Source: Nitrincola tibetensis
GTDB lineage: Bacteria; Pseudomonadota; Gammaproteobacteria; Pseudomonadales; Balneatricaceae
Direction: 5' to 3'
DNA: 64,000 bases
NCBI RefSeq assembly: GCF_003284585.1
Contig: NZ_QKRX01000001.1
Coordinates: 62,001 to 126,000 of the forward strand
Positions 30,622 to 38,052 of this stretch are shown here, in pieces. The translations under genes and the position numbers were made by a program. Below the pieces are notes generated by a model that was given only the letters and a program-made list of their open reading frames with translations, had not been told where the DNA came from and ran no database searches. How positions within the stretch are numbered: position 1 is the stretch's first letter; every line of letters begins with the position of its first letter.

Positions 30622-30786
30622 TGGGCGCTGGCCAGCAAGATAGCAGCTAAATCCGGTAAAACCCTGCGCATCGGAAAAGAGGCCTTCTATAGGCAACTGG
30701 AGATGAGTGAACCTGAGGCCTATGTGCTGACCAGCGAGGTCATGGCAAAAAATCTGCAGATTGACGATGCGCGAGAAGGGATTTGG
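30622..30786 (+). pseudogene. enoyl-CoA hydratase family, 3' fragment
   Basis: The frame carries WALASKIAAKSGKTLRIGKE, AFYRQLEM, EAYVLTSEVMAKN and DAREGI, the conserved C-terminal helices of crotonase-family enzymes, where EG usually leads into AFLEKR. After EGI the match is lost. Nothing of the N-terminal two thirds remains upstream, where the NUDIX gene ends at 30614. A clean deletion remnant. Confidence 0.75.
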
Positions 30787-30886
30787 AGTCTGTTTGGCGA
30801 CAGTCATAACTGCTGGTGGCGAATTGTATTCCACCCCGGGTTATGATTCGATCTCTGAATACAGATTTTTTTGAGGATACCGAAAC

Positions 30887-31372
30887 ATGTCTGAGCAGCT
30901 TCTCTTACTGGGTGAGGGCAAGGTACTGCCCGAGTGGATCGATTATAACCAGCATATGAATGTGGCGTATTATGTGCTGGCATTTGATCACGCCACTGAT
31001 GCGCTGCTGGCTCATTTGGGGATGGATGCAGAGTATCCGGCACGAGAGGGTGGATCATCCTTTGCGCTCGAGATGCATGTCACCTATGACCGTGAGTTGC
31101 AGTGCGACGAGCCCTATCTGATCTATACGCAACTGCTGGATGCTGACAGCAAGCGCCTGCACTTTTTCCATCAGATGATCCACGCCACTGAAGGCTGGCT
31201 GGCCGCCACGAATGAGGTGATCACGATGCATGTCGGCATGGCAGAGCGTCGAGCAGCGGCTTTCCCGTCAGGGGTTCAAGAGCAGATTGATCAGCTGTTT
31301 GCAGCACATCAGAATCTGCCACGCCCAGACAACGCGGGCAGGGTGATTGGCATCCGGCGCAAATCTGAATGA
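30887..31372 (+). CDS. thioesterase family protein, betainyl-CoA thioesterase-like
   Basis: 161 aa hot-dog fold. VLPEWIDYNQHMNVAYYVLAFDHATDALL carries the D-x-N-x-H-M-N active-site pattern of 4HBT thioesterases, and the segment resembles the thioesterase (CdhB) of L-carnitine degradation, where betainyl-CoA is hydrolysed. No carnitine dehydrogenase or BKACE gene is here, so the assignment within the family is tentative. RBS GAGGATACC precedes the ATG. The gene and its neighbours to 33.7 kb are richer in GC than the flanks. Confidence 0.75.
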   Translation: MSEQLLLLGEGKVLPEWIDYNQHMNVAYYVLAFDHATDALLAHLGMDAEYPAREGGSSFALEMHVTYDRELQCDEPYLIYTQLLDADSKRLHFFHQMIHATEGWLAATNEVITMHVGMAERRAAAFPSGVQEQIDQLFAAHQNLPRPDNAGRVIGIRRKSE

Positions 31373-31402
31373 CTCTGCTTATATAAAAAACATGGAGAGA
31401 CA

Positions 31403-32094
31403 ATGAAAACGATCGGTTTATTGGGCGGCATGAGCTGGGAATCCACCGTTAGTTACTATCAGGCAATCAATCAGGGCGTCAAACAGGCGCTGGGTGGCCT
31501 GCACTCAGCCAAGGTGGTGCTTCACAGCGTCGATTTTGCAGAGATCGAAGCCCTGCAGCATCGTGGCGAATGGGATGAAACCGGACGAATTCTGAGCGAA
31601 GCAGCGCGCTCGGTTGAAGCGGGTGGTGCTGACTTTCTGCTGATCTGTACCAACACGATGCACAAGGTTGCCGATCAGATCCAGGCGGCTATCGATATCC
31701 CGATACTGCATATTGCCGATGCTACCGCCGAAGTGCTCAGGCAGGATGGGATTCAGCGAGTTGGGCTATTGGGCACACGCTTCACGATGGAGCAGCCCTT
31801 TTACCGCTCCCGACTGGAAGATCATTTCGGTATCGAGGTGCTGGTACCGGATGAGTCTGAACGTGATGATGTGCATCGCATCATCTACTCCGAACTGTGT
31901 CTGGGCAAGATCGAGTCCAGCTCACGCACACGTTATCTCGAGATTATCGCCTCACTTGAGCAGCGCGGTGCGCAGGCCGTCATCCTCGGCTGTACCGAGA
32001 TTGCATTGCTGGTCAGCCCATCGGATACAACCCCCCCCTGTATGACACCACCGCGATTCATGCGGCCCGGGCAGTCAGAGAGGCGCTGTCTTAA
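31403..32094 (+). CDS. aspartate/glutamate racemase family protein, frameshifted
   Basis: MKTIGLLGGMSWESTVSYYQ opens an Asp/Glu racemase of the YgeA kind, with catalytic cysteines in LLICTNTMHKVAD and VILGCTEIALLV. Near 32033 a run of eight C shifts the frame; the uninterrupted frame continues to 32146 with an unrelated tail. Restoring one base in the C run gives LYDTTAIHAARAVREAL and a TAA at 32092-32094, total about 230 aa, the YgeA length. So the gene is either frameshifted in this genome or carries an assembly error. Gene follows the thioesterase by 30 nt. Product may be inactive as it loses the last 20 or so residues. Confidence 0.85.
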
Positions 32095-32122
32095 GTTTCA
32101 GCGCCCATTTGCATCATGCACA

Positions 32123-32175
32123 AATGAATACTATAGTTTCCTTTAAGCGCTATAAGGAACACTATGGTATTCATT
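32123..32175. promoter_or_regulatory. inverted-repeat operator of hipBA
   Basis: A 21-bp arm (AATGAATACTATAGTTTCCTT at 32123-32143) has a near-perfect reverse complement (AAGGAACACTATGGTATTCATT at 32154-32175), with a 10-bp spacer. It ends 2 bp before the hipB ATG, exactly where a HipB-type repressor would act. The dyad could also form a hairpin masking the start. Confidence 0.7.
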
Positions 32176-32177
32176 CT

Positions 32178-32492
32178 ATGAAAAATCTGTCATCCCCGGC
32201 TGAAATTGCATTGCAGCAGTTAGGCGAACATCTTCAGATTGCGCGCAAGAGCCGGCGCTGGACGCAAGCAGAGGTTCAGGCTCGTACAGGATTATCACGC
32301 GTCACCATCCGCAGAATTGAACAGGGCTATCCTGGCGTGACGATGGGCAACCTGGCAACCCTGCTGGCACTCTACGGACGGGTGGAAGCGCTTGCTCATA
32401 TCATCGAGCCGGAAAAGGACCTGCTCGCATTGAACTTTGATCTGCCACGCAGAATCCGGCAGAGCCGAAAAGAGTATGACAATGACTTCTGA
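32178..32492 (+). CDS. HipB-like XRE-family antitoxin/repressor
   Basis: 104 aa helix-turn-helix protein (LGEHLQIARKSRRWTQAEVQ, then TGLSRVTIRRIEQG and VTMGNLATLLALYG). It precedes hipA with an 11 nt overlap (HipA from 32482), the standard antitoxin-kinase operon, so it probably both represses the operon and neutralises HipA. The frame starts at 32109, but the ATG at 32178 just downstream of the inverted repeat gives a typical HipB length. The acidic/basic C-terminus (DLPRRIRQSRKEYDND) may contact HipA. Confidence 0.85.
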   Translation: MKNLSSPAEIALQQLGEHLQIARKSRRWTQAEVQARTGLSRVTIRRIEQGYPGVTMGNLATLLALYGRVEALAHIIEPEKDLLALNFDLPRRIRQSRKEYDNDF

Positions 32493-33714
32493 GCATGACG
32501 AAATATTCAGCGCGTATGTATTCGTCGAGCTGCCCGATGAGGAGGAGTCAGTACTGGCAGGGCGGTTGATACTTGAGTCGCGACGCAGCGTCTTCTTTTA
32601 CGGTAAGTCATACCTGAACCGGCCGGATGCGTTTGCATTTGACCCTATCAACCTGCCGCTGGTTAATACGCCACAGATATTTGCCGGGCAGAATCATATA
32701 CCTGCCGTTCTGTTAGATGCAGGCCCAGATAACTGGGGCAAGCGTTTGATGTATACGCTGCACAAGCGCACGCCGCGCAACGCCGTTGAGGAACTGCTGG
32801 CAACACGCGGAGCCGGTGTGGGTGCATTGAGTTTTTCGCTCTCTCGTACCCGACCCAAATCCACCCCTGAGTTCGAGTCTTTAAAGCATTTGCTGGCTTT
32901 GGATAAAGGCATCAGTGATCTGTTGGAAAGCAACCTTCTGACGCCAGAAGTCGTCCGGCTTTTTGAACCGGGCTCATCCATGGGCGGGGCAAGGCCAAAG
33001 TCTGTTGTGCAGGATGAGACGGGAGCTTTATGGATTGCGAAGTTCAACAGACCAGAAGATCTGTTTGATCAGGCAGCCGCCGAGCAGATGTGTTATCTGA
33101 TGATGAGAGACTGCGGTATCTATGCCTGCCAAACACGACTGATCAGAGCGGGTGGAAGGCATGTGCTGCTGGTCCGGCGATTTGATCAAACCGCGGCAGG
33201 ACGACGTATACACTTTATCAGTGCACATGCGCTGATGTACCAGCCTCGAGTGCGGGTGGATGAAGTACCTGTTCAGTACGCATACCCGCGCCTGGCCAGC
33301 CTGATTGATCAGATTGGAGATAGGGCAGAACAGGATAAAACCGAACTGTTCCGCAGAATGGTTTTTAATATCCTGGTGGGCAACTCGGATGATCATCTGC
33401 GCAATCATGGGCTGCTGAAAAACATATCAGATCACCATTACCGCCTGACACCGGCCTACGATGTTGTTCCTCAGCCTGGCCAGTTTCAGCTTCAAGCGAT
33501 AGGGGTGGGGCAGAAGGGGCGCGAAAGCTCACTTGAAAATGCGCTGTCTGCCTCCCAGCACTTTGGGCTTTCGACAACCCAGGCAGAAAGCATTATCAAA
33601 GATATCGCCAAAGTGACACGCCAGTGGCGAGACTATGCCGAGCAGGCAGAGTTGTCGGAAGCTGACTGTCGGGTATTGAGGGAGGTGTTGGAGGTGGATC
33701 GTGCTGTCAGATGA
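32482..33714 (+). CDS. HipA-family serine/threonine kinase toxin
   Basis: 410 aa. HipA kinases phosphorylate glutamyl-tRNA synthetase or other tRNA-linked targets and stop translation. Seen here: an N-terminal HipA_N-like domain, the loop SSMGGARPKS, the conserved lysine in LWIAKFNRP, LLVRRFDQ, the catalytic motif NSDDHLRNHG and the metal motif LTPAYDVVP. Two ATG codons (32476 and 32482) are possible; AAAAGAG lies 7 nt before 32482 and too close to 32476. It is intact, so the module should be functional. Confidence 0.9.
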   Translation: MTSEHDEIFSAYVFVELPDEEESVLAGRLILESRRSVFFYGKSYLNRPDAFAFDPINLPLVNTPQIFAGQNHIPAVLLDAGPDNWGKRLMYTLHKRTPRNAVEELLATRGAGVGALSFSLSRTRPKSTPEFESLKHLLALDKGISDLLESNLLTPEVVRLFEPGSSMGGARPKSVVQDETGALWIAKFNRPEDLFDQAAAEQMCYLMMRDCGIYACQTRLIRAGGRHVLLVRRFDQTAAGRRIHFISAHALMYQPRVRVDEVPVQYAYPRLASLIDQIGDRAEQDKTELFRRMVFNILVGNSDDHLRNHGLLKNISDHHYRLTPAYDVVPQPGQFQLQAIGVGQKGRESSLENALSASQHFGLSTTQAESIIKDIAKVTRQWRDYAEQAELSEADCRVLREVLEVDRAVR

Positions 33715-34056
33715 GAGCAGGCATGAATTCACTTATTCCAAGCCTATTCGCGCATTGCACCCACAAGAAAGATAGGGTAATTTCGTTCAGACAGTCAGAC
33801 AACTGAGAGGTACCGACTTGCTGTGATGGAGCACCGGCCGGGCGGTAGCGTGTCTGATGGAGACCCGTACCTGCAGAGAACGTCCAAATGATTAGACCTT
33901 AGGCAGCGAATCACGCTGGGGTATTTGAAATAAAAAAGGCAGATGAGCCCTGATGGGGCTGTAGCATGCTGTAATTTTCTCGATTTTTTTGCTTGCACAA
34001 TAAGGGTGACCATAGGTGTTAGCGCACACGGGGTCAGACAACGGCGTGGGATATAG
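33715..34056. other. intergenic, no gene seen
   Basis: About 340 bp between hipA and the transposase remnant. No frame has recognisable coding character. It may hold the lost 5' part of the IS element, but I find no transposase motif in it. Confidence 0.5.
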
Positions 34057-34284
34057 AAGACCGATAGCCCGATGGAACGCCATATCTACTGCCAACGATT
34101 GAGTACCGTGGAACCTGTGTTTGGTAATCTGGAGAGCAATAAGGGACTGAATCGGTTTTTCTTAAGCGGCAGAACGAAAGTCAACGCATAGTGGTTGATC
34201 TATTGTCTGCTGAATAACATTGAGATGATCGCGACACAGGGGCAGCTCAGCAGTGTCACAGAGTGGCAACTGTTGCTGATATAA
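34057..34284 (+). pseudogene. IS1182-family transposase, C-terminal fragment
   Basis: Translation reads KTDSPMERHIYCQRLSTVEPVFGN, then LESNKGLNRFFL, and a WLIYCLLNNIEM tail. The RxxYCQRLxxVEPVFG motif is the C-terminal end of IS1182-type (DDE, DUF772-linked) transposases. A stop (TAG) precedes K at 34054, and a second in-frame TAG splits KVNA-WLIYCL where Gln is expected, so it is inactive. No N-terminal half exists upstream. Confidence 0.8.
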
Positions 34285-34319
34285 GGTGTGTTGAGCGCAT
34301 TAAGTACTTAATACAGGCT

Positions 34320-34413
34320 GTTTGAATGGATGACTGAGATCATCGGTTCGAGCGGGGAATAGTTACCAGAAAGAAGGACGGGCCGTCGATGCTGGGAATT
34401 TTGATTTCAAAAT
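34320..34413. repeat. IS-end-like sequence, copy 2
   Basis: Begins 36 bp after the transposase fragment stop and aligns with 29577-29668 over about 92 bp. Taken as the right end of the IS1182-type element. The true terminal inverted repeat cannot be fixed without the left end. Confidence 0.55.
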
Positions 34414-34463
34414 GTCTAATCCACAGGCTCGTTAGGCTCACAAATTTATACAAGGAGAAATAG

Positions 34464-34640
34464 ATGGCTAATCAATTTAATATAGGTGATATCGTCCAAC
34501 TTAAGTCTGGTGGACCGAAGATGACTGTAACCCAGGTTCGGGATAAATATGTGTCAACTGCATGGTTTGCTGGTAGCAAAAAAGAAGATGGCATATTTCC
34601 AATGGAAGCAATTGTAATTTTTGAAGAGAAAGGGAAGTAA
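34464..34640 (+). CDS. DUF2158 (YodC-like) small protein
   Basis: 58 aa. MANQFNIGDIVQLKSGGPKM, then VTQVRDKYVSTAWFAGSKK and a short acidic/basic end match the DUF2158/YodC pattern: F-x-x-G-D-x-V-x-L-K-S-G-G-P-x-M-T-V. RBS AAGGAGAAAT is excellent. Function unknown; it is short and lies 4 nt before the next gene, forming a two-gene unit just beyond the IS remnant. Confidence 0.85.
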   Translation: MANQFNIGDIVQLKSGGPKMTVTQVRDKYVSTAWFAGSKKEDGIFPMEAIVIFEEKGK

Positions 34641-34644
34641 GAAC

Positions 34645-34914
34645 ATGCCAGCAACTGCTAAGAATGTCGCTCAATGGATGCTTGATGAGATCAACAATGG
34701 GAACTATCTCTATCAAGAACAAGCTGCTTATAGCATTTCAGAAATGTTCGGAGATGACTTCGTTTACTACAATGATAACGGTAACTTGGCTATTGAAAAA
34801 AATGTTCTTAATGTATTCAGGAAGTTGACAGATGATTCAGTCGTATGGTCTAGAAGCGAGAAAATGTGGAGACTCAGAGAGGATCATGATGAGCCAGGTC
34901 GCATGCAGTATTAA
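34645..34914 (+). CDS. DUF6953-like small protein
   Basis: 89 aa from ATG 34645 (RBS AAAGGGAAG). The sequence PATAKNVAQWMLDEINNGNY, then QEQAAYSISEMFGDDFVYY, NGNLAIEKNVLNVFRKL and SVVWSRSEKMWRLREDHDEP resembles the small widespread family I know as DUF6953 in accessory regions; it looks like a compact winged or helical fold. Family naming is from memory and only moderately sure. It follows the DUF2158 gene by 4 nt, so it is in the same operon and may be part of the same unknown function. Confidence 0.6.
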   Translation: MPATAKNVAQWMLDEINNGNYLYQEQAAYSISEMFGDDFVYYNDNGNLAIEKNVLNVFRKLTDDSVVWSRSEKMWRLREDHDEPGRMQY

Positions 34915-35057
34915 ACCGGTGGCAATTCAGATCTGACCATGTCATCTGAAAGCCGCATGGTGGCTAGCCGCTAATCAACAGGAATTGCCGCCGGGTTAAT
35001 AACATCAATTCAGGGTAGCTAAATACTTTCTACCAACGGTTTTTAAGTACTTCCAGT

Positions 35058-35825
35058 TTAATTGACGATCAGAAGCTCCCGAAGGTTGGCTCGAATAATT
35101 GAAGCAAATTCAGCCGGCTGCTTTTTATGCAGGCGGCCAAGCCTGTCTATTGTATAAGCCACATCAGATGGTACTGATGGTCTACCAACGGTTTTTGTAA
35201 AGGGACCGTCGGTTTCAGTTAGGATTCTTTCCAGAGGTATATCCATCACCATGGATAGGTGTCGCTCGTTAGCCAACATCGTCGAGTTAACTGAAAAGTA
35301 GCACCCCAGCTTAATTGCTCGTTGCACTTCTTTTTTTGTTCCGGTGAACCAATGCAGGACAACTTTTCCTTTTCCCGGTGGCATCAACTCTTCCACAAAG
35401 TCCAGGACCAATTTAGACGCTCTGATGCTATGGACTGAAAGGATCTTATCTCCTGCTTCCGAACATCTCTGTAATACATGGCGAAAGACTCTCTTTTGGG
35501 CATCAATCGATTTGTAAAAACGAGGCCCTGCGTCAAGCCCAACTTCTCCAACATATCGTGTTTCAGAAAGATAATTATCCCAAATAGCGATTTCAGCTTC
35601 GTGCTCAGCTACTAATTGAGGGTGCAATCCCAACGCTGCGCGGACGTACTTCGTCTTCTGTGCTAACTCATGATTGCGAGGCCAGGCTCGTGGTGTCGTT
35701 GTTACAGCAAGCGTAAATATTCCTGCTGACTCTGCTTGTTGAACAGCTTGTTCATGATCCGGATAAAGGTCGAGGTGGCAATGGAAATCCACTAACCCTG
35801 AATTATCTGTGTTATTTTCCACCAT
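35058..35825 (-). CDS. qatD: QatD, TatD-family nuclease of the Qat anti-phage system
   Basis: 255 aa metal-dependent hydrolase. Seen: DFHCHLDLYP (metal site HxH), EVGLDAGPR, VLHWFTGT and TETDGPF, all TatD landmarks. Qat systems combine a KAP ATPase (A), QatB, a QueC-like protein (C) and a TatD nuclease (D). qatD is last, and its ATG overlaps the qatC stop by 1 nt (TAATG). No second Qat component is missing upstream, so the system appears complete. Confidence 0.92.
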   Translation of the reverse strand: MVENNTDNSGLVDFHCHLDLYPDHEQAVQQAESAGIFTLAVTTTPRAWPRNHELAQKTKYVRAALGLHPQLVAEHEAEIAIWDNYLSETRYVGEVGLDAGPRFYKSIDAQKRVFRHVLQRCSEAGDKILSVHSIRASKLVLDFVEELMPPGKGKVVLHWFTGTKKEVQRAIKLGCYFSVNSTMLANERHLSMVMDIPLERILTETDGPFTKTVGRPSVPSDVAYTIDRLGRLHKKQPAEFASIIRANLRELLIVN

Positions 35826-37192
35826 TATTTCGGCCTAGTTTGTACACCAGATATCAACTGAGCGACCTCTAAAAGCCCACGACGATAAACATCAGCAAGT
35901 TGATCTAAATGTGCTGCTTCATCAGCAAGCGAACCTGGCTTATGAATCAATAAATTCGCAAGCTGTGGCTGTTTTTTTAGTCTCTCAATCGCGTACTGAA
36001 ACGATCTGACCTGAACTCCGTCTGCTTTACGGGTATCTAGCACTTGCGCGCCCAAATCAGGAACAGTGTATTGAGTAACATCACTTTTAGAACCAAATGC
36101 AGCCTCCAATGCGGCTCTTCGAATTATACAAGGTAGGCAATAACCACAATGTTCAATTCCCAGCCCCTGCCAACGTCCTTTTGTAGGTGCTGAACACGAT
36201 AGTGACTCAGTAGCTAAGTGCCTCAGTAAATTCGTATTTAGACATTTTGATGCCATTTCTCCCTTTGTTTTATCCCAATACGGATTTCGCACCTCACCAT
36301 CTACATTTAGCACTTTAAGCAGATCATTCCAACGAGCCATGTAGTAGGGATGAGTAGTTCGAGTGCTGTTAGAACCAAGTCTGAGCGGATCCAAGGGTAC
36401 ATTCAACGCAATCAGCCCGTTCTCCGGGACGCGAAGTGTAAACCGATGCCCAAAACCTGTTCCCGCAAAAACTCCCAAAGCGAAGAAAAGGAAGGATCTT
36501 CCCCGTGTACTATCCTCTGAACCCACGCCTTTTATCAAATCCTGTTTGAAGGTCATTCCCACACGTAAACGTTCAAAACAAATTTTCTTATAACGATTTT
36601 TCAATCCTGACATCAACTTATTCTGAGCATCACTTGCAGCGCCATCACCGGAATGGCTAACCAAAAGAGGTGTACTACCATTTTCCAGTAAATCGATCGC
36701 TCCAATCAGGCTATCAAGCCCTCCGGAAAACAGACTCAGCGCGTCAAAGGGAGGAGGAATAAGGTCGTATTCTTCTTGCTTAACAATTGACTGGAACCGC
36801 GATGGACGTTTTCTAAAACCAAACTCCCATCGATCTCCCGTCAAAAAATCCAACATATTCTTTAGTACTGATGTAGCAGAACCCCATCTATCTGGATCAC
36901 TAACTGGCACCACAAGGCGAATCTCACGAGTCCAGGAGTCTTGTGATTGTTGAACTCGGGAAATTCGAGTATCGGCAGCATGTACATGCGCAGCTAAGAC
37001 TAGCAAATCCAAGCCTATTTCAGTGGGGTAAACGCCAAGCTTCTTTAGACTTGATAATGCACCACCAATTCCATGATCTAGTGACTCTTCTCCAGCAATA
37101 AATTGCAAAAATGTTCTTTGCTCATCCGCTCCCGTGGGAATATCTAACTGATCATCAGCTCCGAACCGGCCTGCTAATAGTTGTCGTTTCAT
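35825..37192 (-). CDS. qatC: QatC, QueC-like enzyme of the Qat system
   Basis: 455 aa. ALSLFSGGLDSLIGAIDLLE (residues 151-170) carries the PP-loop ATP motif SGGLDS of QueC enzymes, and the C-terminal HCGYCLPC segment gives the zinc cysteines. It is longer than QueC (about 230 aa) because of an N-terminal 140-residue domain. QueC makes 7-cyano-7-deazaguanine; I recall reports that defence QueC homologues modify partner proteins. The start (MKRQLLAGRFGADDQ) overlaps qatB by 4 nt. Confidence 0.92.
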   Translation of the reverse strand: MKRQLLAGRFGADDQLDIPTGADEQRTFLQFIAGEESLDHGIGGALSSLKKLGVYPTEIGLDLLVLAAHVHAADTRISRVQQSQDSWTREIRLVVPVSDPDRWGSATSVLKNMLDFLTGDRWEFGFRKRPSRFQSIVKQEEYDLIPPPFDALSLFSGGLDSLIGAIDLLENGSTPLLVSHSGDGAASDAQNKLMSGLKNRYKKICFERLRVGMTFKQDLIKGVGSEDSTRGRSFLFFALGVFAGTGFGHRFTLRVPENGLIALNVPLDPLRLGSNSTRTTHPYYMARWNDLLKVLNVDGEVRNPYWDKTKGEMASKCLNTNLLRHLATESLSCSAPTKGRWQGLGIEHCGYCLPCIIRRAALEAAFGSKSDVTQYTVPDLGAQVLDTRKADGVQVRSFQYAIERLKKQPQLANLLIHKPGSLADEAAHLDQLADVYRRGLLEVAQLISGVQTRPK

Positions 37193-38052
37193 TGTTCTGC
37201 CTCCGCATCACCCAGAGACTGCAAAATTGAAAAAGCAGATTCGTATACCGAGTCAACAAAAGCCAACACTTGATCCTGAGTCATATTCGGTGTGCTCTCA
37301 CGTGCTCTGGTAAGCGCATCATCTACTGCGCCGCGAATGAAGTCTCGTAACTGTTTTTCAACTTGATGTGCTACTTGTGCATTCGAAGGCATAGTGACTA
37401 CTTTAGTGCCAATGTCATTGCAGATTCTTGCTTCGATCGCATGTGTGGCATACAGCTCAAAAACCGTATCCATTTGCTCGGGAGTGAAAGTATCTAGACC
37501 TGCCAACCCTTCACCAGCCAGATCAATAATTGTCTCGATATAGGCCTCACGTGCAATCCCTTCATCGACAGTGCTCGCCCCAGGACAAATATGATCGGCT
37601 AAAGCAACAAAAACCTCCGATATCGGACGCCCTGCCATAGACTCTAGATTGAACTCCCGCAGAGCCTCCCGCATCCCCCTGGTATTGGCATCTGAAAGGA
37701 ATCCCAGTAGTCGTGCACCTGCTCCTCGCGAAGCCCCCATGCGTTGTGCCGCTTGACGGGCGCCTCCTGAAGAGGTTGAAACATACCTAGAAACCGCACG
37801 ACCGAGGCTAGCTCGATCATTTCCACCAGACCCGGCAAACCTCGTAAAGTTGTTGCGAGCCCCAGAAAAGCGTTGAGAATCCGCGGATTTCGGAATAGGT
37901 GGTTTCGCTGGAGGGGCTGGTGGATCGTCTGAGTTAGGAGGAGGTCCTTCATCTTGGCCCGTGTCAGGCTCAGATCCTGAACCACTCCCCAGCCAAGAGG
38001 GGATTAAAGGCGTTCCACCACCCGGGCCACCATATGCAGTTGAAGTTCCCAT
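37189..38052 (-). CDS. qatB: QatB of the Qat system
   Basis: 287 aa from ATG 38052 with RBS GGAGGT 7 nt before, 1 nt overlapping the qatA stop. N-terminus MGTSTAYGGPGGGTPLIPSW is the conserved QatB opening: Gly2 exposed after Met removal, then a Gly/Pro-rich disordered stretch. Residues about 15-65 are low-complexity and acidic/proline-rich. The C-terminal 200 residues are helical with no known catalytic motif. QatB is required for Qat defence in known systems; the conserved Met-Gly start is compatible with N-terminal processing by QatC. Confidence 0.9.
   Translation of the reverse strand: MGTSTAYGGPGGGTPLIPSWLGSGSGSEPDTGQDEGPPPNSDDPPAPPAKPPIPKSADSQRFSGARNNFTRFAGSGGNDRASLGRAVSRYVSTSSGGARQAAQRMGASRGAGARLLGFLSDANTRGMREALREFNLESMAGRPISEVFVALADHICPGASTVDEGIAREAYIETIIDLAGEGLAGLDTFTPEQMDTVFELYATHAIEARICNDIGTKVVTMPSNAQVAHQVEKQLRDFIRGAVDDALTRARESTPNMTQDQVLAFVDSVYESAFSILQSLGDAEAEQ

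Noticed and set aside
35029-35196. Identical 16-mer TCTACCAACGGTTTTT at 35029 and 35181, one just past and one inside the qatD 3' end, as possible attachment sites.
   Set aside because: One 16-mer pair is near chance for a 64 kb window, no integrase gene is present, and one copy is coding. Not supported as att sites.
36363-36593. Plus-strand frames inside qatA-qatC.
   Set aside because: They are antisense shadows of the well-supported Qat genes and have no homology pattern or RBS.
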